From: Puniceicoccaceae bacterium
Lineage (GTDB): Bacteria; Verrucomicrobiota; Verrucomicrobiae; Opitutales; Coraliomargaritaceae
Length of the DNA: 25,844 bases
Direction: 5' to 3'
Assembly: GCA_902516225.1 (NCBI GenBank)
Contig: CABXXS010000014.1
Span: 1-25,844, forward strand
Shown here: positions 7,262 to 15,470 of the stretch, in pieces
How positions within the stretch are numbered: the stretch's first letter is position 1
Layout: every line of letters begins with the position of its first letter
Program-made: the position numbers and the translations under genes
Notes under the pieces: generated by a model
Told to the model about the DNA's origin: nothing
Seen by the model: only the letters and a program-made list of their open reading frames with translations
Databases searched by the model: none

Positions 7262-8308
7262 CTAAGATTCCCTCTCTTTATCTGCATTCCAATTATGGTT
7301 CACATAATCGTGCAGATCGAAATTAAAAATTGGCAGCAGGCAGATAAGGCCTAGACAAGTAAAACCAAGAATTGCCATACCAGTAACGTCGTGCACAGAT
7401 CCAATGTCGCCTAACAGCGGTAGAACCCAGTGCTCGTCGATGGCTCCAGAACCATAATTGTAAGCCCAAAGCGTTAGGAACATACTACGCATTAAATTGG
7501 TCAGAACAGCAAAAATCATAGCTGCAGCTACTAGACACATCTTTTTCCAAAAACGTTTAAGGTAAACAGCGGCAAGGAAGGAACCAGCAAAAAGACACGC
7601 TGTGAGTGAGCGAATACCAGAGCATGCTTCTTCCACGCCGACCTGTCCTTCAGGTAGAATCAGAACATTCCCTTCACGCTCCAACTCATATCCAAGAAAG
7701 TCAAAAATATTGAAGACTACGACGGTGACCTTATTAAGCAAAAATACACGGATGTTTGTTTCTAAAATAGAAACTAATGGTGCAGAGATCATCCAGATTA
7801 GTGCAGGAAATACAAAAAGTGCCGTAAGCGCTAGGCGCTGCTTCAGTGGCATAAGCTGACCGTCAGCCCGCTGTTTTGCGAAAATAAATACAGCACTCAG
7901 GATGAGACCTCCAAGACTAGCCGCGATGGCGAGGGAAGCAGGATTTTGTGGCCCCGTAGCCGTACGCAAGAGTGCTCCGGTAGCAAATAAAAGTAAAGAT
8001 GCGGTAAATACGCAAACCGCAATCCACTCGAGAACAAGGGCTAGAGGGCCCCCATCATATGCCGAGTACACAACCTGCCCGTGCTCTTTACCTGGGAAAA
8101 GATATTCACGCATTATTGGCCAACGATCATAGACTACATAAGCGGCAAACAGCGGCACTATATAACCGAAGCTGTAGTCCTCGCGTGTGCCCCACCAGAA
8201 TAACTGATCCCATATAGTGTAAAATACGAAGCCTAGAATCAGGCAGGAAGCCGCAATCTGGTCGGATAAAAGATTCTTAAAGCTTTGGCTATTGAGTGCG
8301 TTCGTCAC
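7262..8308 (-). CDS. Exosortase (exosortase/archaeosortase family)
   Basis: A multi-pass membrane transpeptidase-type protein of 348 residues with about eight hydrophobic segments. The exosortase triad is visible: Cys229 in 'EEACSGIRS', Arg274 in 'TNLMRS', His306 in 'VHDVTG'. Exosortases cleave or anchor proteins carrying a C-terminal PEP-CTERM-type sorting signal, usually in species with exopolysaccharide loci; no such substrate gene is seen in this window. It is the first gene of a pair with glgA, whose start follows one base after this stop. The exosortase subtype was not determined. Confidence 0.88.
   Translation of the reverse strand: MTNALNSQSFKNLLSDQIAASCLILGFVFYTIWDQLFWWGTREDYSFGYIVPLFAAYVVYDRWPIMREYLFPGKEHGQVVYSAYDGGPLALVLEWIAVCVFTASLLLFATGALLRTATGPQNPASLAIAASLGGLILSAVFIFAKQRADGQLMPLKQRLALTALFVFPALIWMISAPLVSILETNIRVFLLNKVTVVVFNIFDFLGYELEREGNVLILPEGQVGVEEACSGIRSLTACLFAGSFLAAVYLKRFWKKMCLVAAAMIFAVLTNLMRSMFLTLWAYNYGSGAIDEHWVLPLLGDIGSVHDVTGMAILGFTCLGLICLLPIFNFDLHDYVNHNWNADKERES
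7270..7275 (-). promoter_or_regulatory. Shine-Dalgarno site for glgA inside the exosortase 3' end
   Basis: On the minus strand AGAGGG lies 9 bases before the ATG at 7260 and within the last codons of the exosortase gene. It decides the glgA start and supports coupled translation. Confidence 0.6.
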
Positions 8309-8460
8309 GGTTACCGAATAATGATACTTACTACAGAGAAACTATAAAAACCGAAGGTTTGCTATCCTCAGGCACGTAGGCAACCACGAAAAGTGAATTC
8401 TGAACATCGAAATAACAATCGACGCATGCCCCAAAGCCTATAAATTAATAAGTTCAAAAT

Positions 8461-9000
8461 ATGGAAGATTCCGCGCCAAAGAAGACATCGAAAGAGCTAC
8501 CTTCCTCAATGGACAGTTTGCACGCCTATTGGCGCATGCCTTATATACTTACGCCCAAGAAAGAAGATGAGGGCGAAAACCCCTTTACTAAAATTACGAA
8601 AACACGCGATGATGCTGCTGAGTATATTCTATTACGTGGGAAACTAAATTATATAGTGATGAACCGCTACCCATACAATGCAGGACATCTTCTAGTGCTA
8701 CCATACCGTGAAGTCGCATCACTAGATGATCTAAGCCAAGGAGAACGCCACGAACTCATGGATCTTATTGTCGAAGCACAAAATATTCTAACCCGTGCTC
8801 TGAAACCGGATGGATTCAATACGGGCTTTAACTTTGGGAATGCTGCAGGCGCAGGTATACCTTGCCACTTACATTGTCATATAGTTCCACGATGGCAGGG
8901 TGACACTAACTTTATGCCAGTTATCAGCAATACACGGGTACTTCCGGATTCCATGGATGCAATGTTTCAACGTCTGCATTCATGCGTGGAAGCGAAATAA
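8461..9000 (+). CDS. HIT-family nucleotide hydrolase/transferase
   Basis: A 179-residue histidine-triad protein. The triad is 'HLHCHIVPRW' at 136-145 (His136, His138, His140), within a context 'GFNFGNAAGAG ... GDTNFMPV' typical of the AP4A phosphorylase/GalT-like branch of bacterial HIT proteins. Members act on nucleoside 5'-phosphate esters such as diadenosine tetraphosphate; the exact substrate is not decidable here. It opens the plus-strand cluster with phoH 7 bases downstream, so it is likely co-transcribed with it. Confidence 0.9.
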   Translation: MEDSAPKKTSKELPSSMDSLHAYWRMPYILTPKKEDEGENPFTKITKTRDDAAEYILLRGKLNYIVMNRYPYNAGHLLVLPYREVASLDDLSQGERHELMDLIVEAQNILTRALKPDGFNTGFNFGNAAGAGIPCHLHCHIVPRWQGDTNFMPVISNTRVLPDSMDAMFQRLHSCVEAK

Positions 9001-9007
9001 TACTACT

Positions 9008-9964
9008 ATGCCGTCCGAGACGATACACTTTCCTAGCGCACGTCAGTTAAGTCAGCTTTACGTCAACGACGGGCGCCATCTCGAAAAAGTCGAACTGTCT
9101 TTGAATGTCAGTATTGTTTGCCGCGACAACTGGTTGCAAATCGACGGATCCTCTGAGAGAATTACTTACGTAAAGGCGGTTTTCGAACTCCTTGAGTCAG
9201 CACGTGCCCAAGGCTTACGCATACGCAGTTCAGACTTCCACTACACATTACGCTGTGTAGCAGAGGGTAAAGCCGATGAACTGCGTGAGATTTACAGAAA
9301 TCCCCTGATAATCAAATTAAAGCGCCAGAGCGTAGTGCCCAAAACGCTCAATCAAAAACGCTACCTACAAGCCATTGAAACTTCTCCCATTACCTTTGGT
9401 ATCGGCCCAGCTGGCACTGGCAAGACCTACCTAGCCATGGCCATGGCTCTAAAAGAGCTGCTTGAAGGTCGCGTGGAGCGGATCATTCTGACCCGTCCAG
9501 CTGTGGAAGCGGGCGAGACACTTGGCTTTCTGCCAGGAGAGCTACAGGAAAAAATTCTCCCCTACTTGACTCCTCTTTATGACTCAATGAATGATATAGT
9601 CGGCAAGGAGCAAACCGAACAACTCATAACACGTGGTATTATTGAGATCGCGCCCCTAGCCTACATGCGTGGACGTACCCTTGCGAATGCATTCGTAGTT
9701 CTAGACGAAGCGCAAAATACCACCCATGAGCAGATGATGATGTTTCTTACTCGCCTAGGAGACGGCAGTCGCATGGTCGTGACCGGCGACATTACGCAAA
9801 TTGATCTACCCAGTAACAAGCGTTCCGGCCTTAAAGAGGCAACGCGTATCCTCAAAGACCTTGAGAGCATCTGCCTATTTTACTTTCAAGGCCAAGATGT
9901 AGTGCGGCACCCACTCGTACAGGACATTATTGACGCCTACGCTCGTATAGACGATAAAAAATAG
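9008..9964 (+). CDS. PhoH-family ATPase (PhoH/YbeZ)
   Basis: A 318-residue P-loop protein. After an N-terminal domain of roughly 100 residues comes the PhoH ATPase core: Walker A 'GPAGTGKT' (133-140), 'TRPAVEAGE' (162-170), Walker B 'FVVLDEAQN' (229-237) and 'VTGD' (258-261). YbeZ-type PhoH proteins work with the endoribonuclease YbeY in ribosomal RNA processing, and a ybeY gene lies two genes downstream. I use the ATG at 9008; the frame also opens at 8900, but that would overlap the HIT gene and add an unrelated 36-residue head. Confidence 0.93.
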   Translation: MPSETIHFPSARQLSQLYVNDGRHLEKVELSLNVSIVCRDNWLQIDGSSERITYVKAVFELLESARAQGLRIRSSDFHYTLRCVAEGKADELREIYRNPLIIKLKRQSVVPKTLNQKRYLQAIETSPITFGIGPAGTGKTYLAMAMALKELLEGRVERIILTRPAVEAGETLGFLPGELQEKILPYLTPLYDSMNDIVGKEQTEQLITRGIIEIAPLAYMRGRTLANAFVVLDEAQNTTHEQMMMFLTRLGDGSRMVVTGDITQIDLPSNKRSGLKEATRILKDLESICLFYFQGQDVVRHPLVQDIIDAYARIDDKK

Positions 9965-10000
9965 CGAGTTGATAGCTTTTAACTACAGTACTTTTAGCAT

Positions 10001-12379
10001 ATGAATTTTCTAAAGAAAAAAATGTTCCTCCGTAAGTCTAAAGTTCGGCAGCGCTCATTACGCAAGGACAGAGTAAAGAAGAAAGATTCTGCTAATGCGC
10101 CTTTTTTTAAGGCCAGCCAAGTTATTGAGGCTAGTCTCTTTGTACTTTTCTTAGTCCTTCTTGGGGCCATCTGCTTTTTAGGACAGAAACCGAAAGGCCC
10201 ACGGATTATACTCAATCAAGCTGCTCAGTCTCGGATCGTAGCTGAGTTCCCATTCAAATATGTAAGTCAGGTTCATACAGACGCTGCAACTTCAGCAGCG
10301 CGAGCAGAGGTGCCACCTGTCTTTGAGCGCACCTTTGAACCCTTTGATAGATTTAATGCGTTTATCGATGACCTTACTAACGGTTTTACAAAAAATCAGA
10401 TTGAATTCGAGGATGAAGGTGATGAAATTTTACAAGCTGAAATGCTTCAGACAGCAAGTGATATTGCTCAATCTAACGGTCTATCCTTTAAGCCGGAAGC
10501 AATCGATAAACTTTCAACACTTATCGACCCCAGAGATCGTTCTGCACTATTTGAAGATGCCCTAAGCGCACTGAGGTCACTCTATGAAGACGGCATTTAT
10601 TCAGCCATTAAAACCGAAAGCGCAGGCCCTCAGGTAGTCGTCATACAATTAGTTGACGAAGAAGGACGGCATAACCTACCTGAAGCACGCTCACTTGATG
10701 ACGCGATCGTCGAGCTAAGAGAACGTATTAATAAACTCTCACGTAAGTCTGAAACAATTCGTATCCTTTGGGCTATTTTCCGTGAGGGGCTCAAGCCTAA
10801 TTTAATCTACAGCGAAGAAGGTACCACCCGCGCGATTGATAGAGCAATCGGCTTACTAGAGCCCGAACTGGTCCTATTTGAAGAAGGCGATACTCTTATA
10901 GAGCCTGGCGCCATGATCACACCTTCTGACATTGAGCGCATTGCAAAATATCGGTCGGTTGAGGTAGAAAAGAGAGGCAACTCTCTTGTTTTCAACAAAC
11001 TTTTCATCGAGCGGCTAACCCTCACTGCAATTCTAATCATCGTTGCCTTTGTCTACATCAAAGAAGGTCTCAGTGAAGTACATAAGCGCAACCGTGCAAT
11101 CGCGATTACTGCGGTTAGTATATTACTCAACTTACTAATTATTCGAATTATAATGGAGATCGGTGAGAGCGCTTTTGCTGACACTCGCCCGTCTTTAAGT
11201 ATGCTTCCCTATGTCGCGCCTTACGCACTCGCACCTATTTTAGTAGCAGTACTTGTGGGTGGAGCACCCGCAGTACTTTCAGCGCTAATCGTCTCTGTGA
11301 TTTTCGGAATTATTCAGAACAATTCAGTCGAGTTTATTCTAATCGCCTTTTTATCAGGCGTCATAGGAGGCTACATATCTAATAATATCCGTAAGCGATC
11401 TAAGCTCGTGCGTGCGGGTCTTATTGCAGGGATCACAGCTGGCTTAGCTGGAGCTGCCATCGGCTTGCTAAGTGGATTTTCCCTAACTCTTATCGGCCAA
11501 CAAACAATTGTTGCCCTTATGGTAGGGCTACTAACTGGCGTTTTAGCCGTCGGCTTATTACCTATCTTTGAGCAAATTTTTAAAATTACTACCGAGATTA
11601 CCTTACTCGAATTAACTGACTTTAACCACCCACTATTGCGCCGCATGCAAATCGAAGCGCCAGGCACTTACCACCACAGCCTGATGGTAGCTAACCTGTC
11701 AGAAAATGCAGCGGCTGCAATCGGCGCGAGTCCCTTGCTCTGCAGAGTCTGTTGCCTTTTTCATGACATAGGTAAGCTAGTGAAGCCAGAGTACTTCACA
11801 GAAAATCAGCGGGACCGAAGCAACCCACATGACGAGAAGAATCCTTCAATGAGCGCATTAGTGATTAAAGCTCACGTGAAAGAAGGCGTGGAAATGGCAC
11901 GCAAAGAGAAACTACCGCGTGTTATAACAGATGTAATACGTCAACATCATGGAACTACTCTCATTCAATACTTCTACCATCAGGCACAAGAAAAAGAAAA
12001 ACAAAGTAATACTCCTTTAAGCCAGGCCGAAAAGGTAACTAATAAAAAAGATAGCGAGGAATCGGCGAAGAAAGTCGATGAGAGCACTTATCGATACGAC
12101 GGACCCAAGCCAGAGTTTAAGGAGAGTGCTATCATTTTTTTCGCTGACAGCGTCGAGGCCGCTAGCCGAAGCTTAAAAAAGGTTTCACAGCCTAATGTGG
12201 AAGAGCTTATAGATCAAATATTCAAAAATCGAATTGAAGACGGGCAACTAGACAAATGTCCTCTCACTTTTCACGAACTCAACCTAATACGTAAGAGTTT
12301 CATTTACACTCTGCTAAATATGCAACATGCCCGAATCGAGTACCCCAAAAGTAAGTCCGAGGAAGAAAGTTCGCTATAG
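10001..12379 (+). CDS. pgpH: 7TM-HD cyclic-di-AMP phosphodiesterase (PgpH/YqfF type)
   Basis: A 792-residue membrane protein with the PgpH layout. A basic cytoplasmic N-terminus is followed by one membrane helix (about 42-62), a large extracytoplasmic 7TMR-HDED-like domain (about 63-335), a block of membrane helices (about 340-525), and a C-terminal HD hydrolase domain. Metal-ligand candidates are His558/His559 ('YHHSLMVANLSENAA') and His588-Asp589 ('LFHDIGK'), with 'RQHHGT' further on. PgpH hydrolyses c-di-AMP to pApA. A Lys/Glu/Ser-rich insert lies inside the HD domain near 665-700. The gene is 36 bases after phoH and 11 bases before ybeY, the usual phoH-yqfF-ybeY order. Met8 at 10022 is an alternative start. 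Confidence 0.93.
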   Translation: MNFLKKKMFLRKSKVRQRSLRKDRVKKKDSANAPFFKASQVIEASLFVLFLVLLGAICFLGQKPKGPRIILNQAAQSRIVAEFPFKYVSQVHTDAATSAARAEVPPVFERTFEPFDRFNAFIDDLTNGFTKNQIEFEDEGDEILQAEMLQTASDIAQSNGLSFKPEAIDKLSTLIDPRDRSALFEDALSALRSLYEDGIYSAIKTESAGPQVVVIQLVDEEGRHNLPEARSLDDAIVELRERINKLSRKSETIRILWAIFREGLKPNLIYSEEGTTRAIDRAIGLLEPELVLFEEGDTLIEPGAMITPSDIERIAKYRSVEVEKRGNSLVFNKLFIERLTLTAILIIVAFVYIKEGLSEVHKRNRAIAITAVSILLNLLIIRIIMEIGESAFADTRPSLSMLPYVAPYALAPILVAVLVGGAPAVLSALIVSVIFGIIQNNSVEFILIAFLSGVIGGYISNNIRKRSKLVRAGLIAGITAGLAGAAIGLLSGFSLTLIGQQTIVALMVGLLTGVLAVGLLPIFEQIFKITTEITLLELTDFNHPLLRRMQIEAPGTYHHSLMVANLSENAAAAIGASPLLCRVCCLFHDIGKLVKPEYFTENQRDRSNPHDEKNPSMSALVIKAHVKEGVEMARKEKLPRVITDVIRQHHGTTLIQYFYHQAQEKEKQSNTPLSQAEKVTNKKDSEESAKKVDESTYRYDGPKPEFKESAIIFFADSVEAASRSLKKVSQPNVEELIDQIFKNRIEDGQLDKCPLTFHELNLIRKSFIYTLLNMQHARIEYPKSKSEEESSL

Positions 12380-12390
12380 ATACATCCACC

Positions 12391-12864
12391 ATGATGTTAC
12401 CAAAGCTAAGTCTGGAGGTTAATAACCAGTATCGCGCGCTTGATGCTCCTGAAGAGGCCGCTATTTGGATCCTTCAAACGCTACATTCGTCCGGAAAATT
12501 TCCAATCGCTGGCGGAGATCTTTCCGTAGTTTTTGTCGACGACGCACAGATTGCTAAAATCCACGGTGATTACATCGGCGATCCGACCCCGACGGACGTA
12601 ATCACATTTCCTGCCAATAATGAAATGGAATCTGCAGGGGAAATTATTGTCTCTGTCGATCATGCCCGTACTCGCGCCGAAGAACTCAAGGTGCCATTTA
12701 GTCGCGAACTATCTCTTTACCTCATACATGGTTGGCTTCATTTGGCTGCATACGATGATAATAATGAGGAAGAGTGCGCTAAAATGCGAGAAGCCGAGCA
12801 AACCGCACTCACCGTCTTAGACGAAACAGAAGTACCACTAAAGTTTACCCTTTCAGAGATTTAA
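12391..12864 (+). CDS. ybeY: Endoribonuclease YbeY (rRNA maturation factor)
   Basis: A 157-residue metalloprotein of the YbeY family, needed for 16S rRNA 3'-end maturation and 70S quality control. Family motifs: 'DPTPTDVITFP' (64-74), 'GEIIVSVD' (83-90) and the metal site 'HGWLHLAAYDD' (113-123). The usual pattern is H-x3-H-x5-H; here His113 and His117 are present, but the third ligand position (123) is Asp. The gene starts with two tandem ATGs (12391 and 12394), so the true start may be three bases later. It follows pgpH closely, as in many genomes, and precedes the sigma factor by 48 bases. Confidence 0.93.
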   Translation: MMLPKLSLEVNNQYRALDAPEEAAIWILQTLHSSGKFPIAGGDLSVVFVDDAQIAKIHGDYIGDPTPTDVITFPANNEMESAGEIIVSVDHARTRAEELKVPFSRELSLYLIHGWLHLAAYDDNNEEECAKMREAEQTALTVLDETEVPLKFTLSEI

Positions 12865-12912
12865 AATCCTCATTTGGTTGACTGGTAGGGTGCTTCAGAC
12901 GAAAGTCAATAT

Positions 12913-13506
12913 GTGCCCATCGACGAAGAGCCCAAAGTTCCGATTACCCCGCCCGAACTATGGGTGGAATCTTATGGAGATTATCTCTACGGGTTCGCTA
13001 TGTCGCGCTTGAGGAACGCTGAAGCCGCCGCCGATTGCGTACAGGATACTTTTCTCGCGGGGATCAAAGCACTCGAACGCTTTGACGGCAGTAGAGATAT
13101 TAAGTTTTGGCTACGCGGAATTATGCGTAATAAAATTGTCGACCAAATCCGCAAATCGATTAAGGAAAATAAGGTCAATATTGAATCAGAAGATGAAACT
13201 CTGATAGAAAGTTTTTGGTTTAAATATAGCGGTATTGCTACAACCAATCCTGACCCGTGGCAATTTAATCCGCGCAAACATTATGATAATGGAGAGTTCT
13301 GGGTTGTCCTAGAAAAATGCATCGCTCAAGTCAAACATCCAGCGCGCGAGGCCTTTGTATTACGCGTACTAGAGGAGCAAACAACGGAAGAAGTTTGTAA
13401 GGCTATGGATATAAGTCCGAACTATCTATGGGTTCTATTACACAGAGCACGAGAACAACTTAAAACTTTGCTCGAAGCAAATTGGACCGGAAAAGACGCA
13501 AATTAG
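12913..13506 (+). CDS. RNA polymerase sigma-70 family factor (ECF-like)
   Basis: A 197-residue sigma factor with only regions 2 and 4. Region 2 spans roughly 20-85 ('YLYGFAMSRLRNAEAAADCVQDTFLAGI' is the core-binding helix pair; 'FWLRGIMRNKIVDQIRK' the -10 recognition part). Region 4 spans about 135-185 ('REAFVLRVLEEQTTEEVCKAM' and 'YLWVLLHRAREQLK', the -35 helix-turn-helix). The start is GTG at 12913; an ATG two bases earlier is out of frame. A central insert (about 95-130) fits the Sig70_famx1-type subgroup, which is usually paired with a small zinc-finger protein. That is exactly what follows 10 bases later. Confidence 0.88.
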   Translation: MPIDEEPKVPITPPELWVESYGDYLYGFAMSRLRNAEAAADCVQDTFLAGIKALERFDGSRDIKFWLRGIMRNKIVDQIRKSIKENKVNIESEDETLIESFWFKYSGIATTNPDPWQFNPRKHYDNGEFWVVLEKCIAQVKHPAREAFVLRVLEEQTTEEVCKAMDISPNYLWVLLHRAREQLKTLLEANWTGKDAN

Positions 13507-13516
13507 TTAAATACAT

Positions 13517-13780
13517 ATGATCACCTGTAAACAAGTCTCCAATGCCCTATCCAAAGAGGATTACAAAGATATGCCTTTTGTACGTAGACTTTTTCTACGA
13601 TTGCACGTAAGTTTATGCCTGTTTTGTGGAAAGTTCAATAAACAGGTAATGGAATCGCAGCACATGTGTAGCTGTTATAAAGAACATGAGGACACACTCG
13701 CGGCCCATCGCCCCAAGATGAATGAACTAAAAAAAGAAGAACTCAGCCAATTACTCCAGTCGCATATAAAATCAAAATGA
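13517..13780 (+). CDS. Small zinc-finger anti-sigma factor candidate
   Basis: An 87-residue soluble protein with no membrane helix. 'LRLHVSLCLFCGKF' (27-40) gives the H-x3-C-x2-C motif of ZAS/zf-HC2 anti-sigma domains, with an early Cys4 ('ITCKQVS') as the likely further zinc ligand. The rest is charged and helical. Known zf-HC2 partners of this sigma subgroup have the same shape: a short N-terminal 'C-K-E/Q' helix, then 'L-x-L-H-x3-C-x2-C'. It begins 10 bases after the sigma gene, so a sigma/anti-sigma pair is likely. Additional cysteines at 50 and 52 ('HMCSCY') might give redox sensitivity; that is speculation. Confidence 0.75.
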   Translation: MITCKQVSNALSKEDYKDMPFVRRLFLRLHVSLCLFCGKFNKQVMESQHMCSCYKEHEDTLAAHRPKMNELKKEELSQLLQSHIKSK

Positions 13781-13865
13781 ACGCTCCTAGGGAGTAGTTC
13801 ACAGATCTATTGGTATAGCCAAGATGGCACACAAATACCTCCGATTAGTCGGCACAAATTTTGGT

Positions 13866-14672
13866 CTACAAACTAGGCACGGCTTCAAGTAACTTGATAG
13901 TATATGGATGCCTAGGATTATTGTAAATCTCCTCCGCACTAGCATGTTCGACTATTTTACCTTCGGTCATAACAAGCACTTCGTCACTAATGTGCTCAAC
14001 TACTGCTAAATCGTGGGCAATAAACAGATAAGTTAGCCCCAATTCCTCCTGCAGATCTTGCAAAAGATTTACTATCTGCGCCTGAACGGAAACATCTAGG
14101 GCACTGACAGGCTCGTCGCAGACTATAAAATCGGGCTCTACCGCAAGAGCACGGGCGATACCAATTCGCTGGCGCTGGCCGCCACTGAACTGGTGTGGAT
14201 AGCGCTGCATAATGTCGGCGCTGAGACCAACTTTTTCGAGAAGATCTGCTACGCGCGCTTGTTTTTGAACTTTATCCCAATCTTTAAAATGAATATCCAG
14301 TGGTTCCGCGATTATGCTAAAAACTGTCATTCTCGGATTTAGTGAGCTAAATGGATCCTGGAAGATAACTTGTATTTTTTTTCGATAAGGAAAAAACTCG
14401 CGGTTAGTGAATGAAGCTAGATCCACCCCATCGTAATGCACCGAACCCGCGCTTAGAGGAACTAGCCGAGCGATGGCACGGCCTGTTGTCGTTTTACCAC
14501 TACCACTCTCGCCCACAAGCCCAACAGTCTTGCCTTTAGGTATATCAAAACTGATACCATCAACCGCCTTAACTACATCCACCGTACGCTGAAGTAAGCC
14601 ACCCTTGACTGGAAAGTGGACCTTTAAATTATTCACTGAAAGTAAGCTTTCAGTAGTGGATATTTTAGGCAT
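13866..14672 (-). CDS. Oligopeptide-type ABC transporter ATP-binding protein (OppF/DppF-like)
   Basis: A complete 268-residue ABC ATPase: Walker A 'GESGSGKT' (54-61), Q-loop Gln105 in '[14 protein letters not shown]', signature '[15 protein letters not shown]' (162-176), Walker B 'FIVCDEP' (182-188), D-loop 'SALD', and switch His220. The '[11 protein letters not shown]' stretch and C-terminal '[17 protein letters not shown]' mark the OppF/DppF branch of peptide and nickel importers. It ends right after the HPYT motif, shorter than the ~320 residues of many OppF proteins. No permease, OppD or binding-protein gene adjoins it, so its partner is elsewhere. No obvious terminator lies between it and the converging anti-sigma gene. 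Confidence 0.92.
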   Translation of the reverse strand: MPKISTTESLLSVNNLKVHFPVKGGLLQRTVDVVKAVDGISFDIPKGKTVGLVGESGSGKTTTGRAIARLVPLSAGSVHYDGVDLASFTNREFFPYRKKIQVIFQDPFSSLNPRMTVFSIIAEPLDIHFKDWDKVQKQARVADLLEKVGLSADIMQRYPHQFSGGQRQRIGIARALAVEPDFIVCDEPVSALDVSVQAQIVNLLQDLQEELGLTYLFIAHDLAVVEHISDEVLVMTEGKIVEHASAEEIYNNPRHPYTIKLLEAVPSL

Positions 14673-14889
14673 AATATTTTTTTATAATTGAAAGATCACG
14701 CCGTGCAAGAATTAGCCTAAAAAAATTGAGAGTGTATGGAGATTGCACGCGCAAAGCTGGACTTCGCTTAACAAAATAGTTATAACTACTTTTACCTTTT
14801 AATTACAGCAAGCACTAGTCGCCTAGATATGCTTAGTAAAAACTAACATAAACCAAAAATATTTAATCTTTCATAAAAATTTCACGCCT

Positions 14890-15048
14890 ATGAAATCATA
14901 CACAGCTAAAATCACTCTCACTATCAGCCTGTCATTACTTCTCCTCGTTCTTTGTGCCTGTAATTCTACTCGTGTAGATAATGGCGTTATAATTGAAAAA
15001 AAGTCCAATTATAATCCACTAAACTATATTCCAAAAGTACAGTTTTAG
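14890..15048 (+). CDS. Small candidate lipoprotein (52 aa)
   Basis: ATG at 14890 to TAG at 15046-15048. The N-terminus is a classical lipoprotein signal: Lys2 and Lys7, then a hydrophobic stretch ending 'LLLLVLCAC' with Cys24 as the probable lipidated residue (L-C-A-C lipobox; Cys22 is a poorer fit). The mature part is about 29 residues, polar, ending 'NPLNYIPKVQF'. I recognise no family. No strong Shine-Dalgarno is visible, so expression is uncertain. It lies alone between the ABC ATPase and the 6S-like RNA. Confidence 0.5.
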   Translation: MKSYTAKITLTISLSLLLLVLCACNSTRVDNGVIIEKKSNYNPLNYIPKVQF

Positions 15049-15108
15049 TCCGCTTGTATGTAGGCAAACAAGAAATTATTGTCGTTGTCATGCAGGGCTT
15101 AGTCTACT

Positions 15109-15145
15109 TTTTGCACAATCACTCCAGCGTTAATGCTGTGCAAAA
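15109..15145. repeat. Inverted repeat TTTTGCACA / TGTGCAAAA
   Basis: Perfect 9-base arms (15109-15117 and 15137-15145) separated by 19 bases, between the small lipoprotein gene and the 3' end of the 6S-like RNA. It is not followed by a U-run on either strand. It could be an operator or a weak bidirectional hairpin. Confidence 0.4.
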
Positions 15146-15180
15146 CCAGATTAGTTGGTTATTTAAGGCAATTAGTAGCA

Positions 15181-15367
15181 AAAATAAAAAGGCCCCGCAT
15201 GTGCCGTATTAGTGGGAGTTCTTAGCCTTTTTCGTCTAAGGTGGGTGCTTTTCGCGTGGGTTAATATCTTCCGATTGACGGCTAGATAGACACTCACGCG
15301 AGACAAGCTCCCGATTGTTAAAGAGTAAAGGACAGATTCTCCGATAAGTCTCGAACACCGCAGGGTT
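15181..15367 (-). ncRNA. ssrS: Probable 6S RNA (6S-like fold)
   Basis: Read on the minus strand, this ~185-nt segment folds in the 6S manner. The closing stem pairs CCCTGC (15365-15360) with GCGGGG (15198-15193), and GTG (15358-15356) with CAC (15203-15201). A large central bubble follows, with a small 3'-side hairpin CTTAG/CTAAG (15240-15236 with 15225-15221). A long interrupted apical hairpin runs through GGG-A-GCTT/AAGC-A-CCC, CGCGTG/CACGCG and TATCT/AGATA to CCG-TCAAT-CGG. The closing stem is followed by CCTTTTTATTTTT, a terminator-like U-rich end. 6S RNA binds housekeeping RNA polymerase by mimicking an open promoter. Identification is by fold and length, not by a family match; the 5' end is approximate. 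A TTGCTT/TATTTA pair upstream may be its promoter. Confidence 0.5.
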
Positions 15368-15470
15368 AATAATAAATATGATATTATTTTAGCTATAAGC
15401 AACCGGAAAGAAGCAATATTTGCTTGGCTAGAAACTGGACAAAGTTGGTCCTAGCGCCAAAGTTAAGAAT

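Noticed and set aside
7261..7287. Upstream ATG for glgA at 7287
   Set aside because: It lies inside the exosortase gene; the ATG at 7260 has a good Shine-Dalgarno and matches the family start.
8900..9007. 36-codon upstream extension of PhoH
   Set aside because: It overlaps the HIT gene out of frame and the extra residues do not resemble PhoH; the ATG at 9008 gives a normal N-terminus.
13781..13865. Terminator between the anti-sigma gene and the ABC ATPase gene
   Set aside because: Only 4-bp stems (for example CCGA-TTAG-TCGG) without a proper U-run.
15172..15402. 76-codon minus-strand reading frame over the 6S-like RNA
   Set aside because: It overlaps the structured RNA and its terminator-like end, has no recognisable domain, and its C-terminus is translated from the U-rich stretch.
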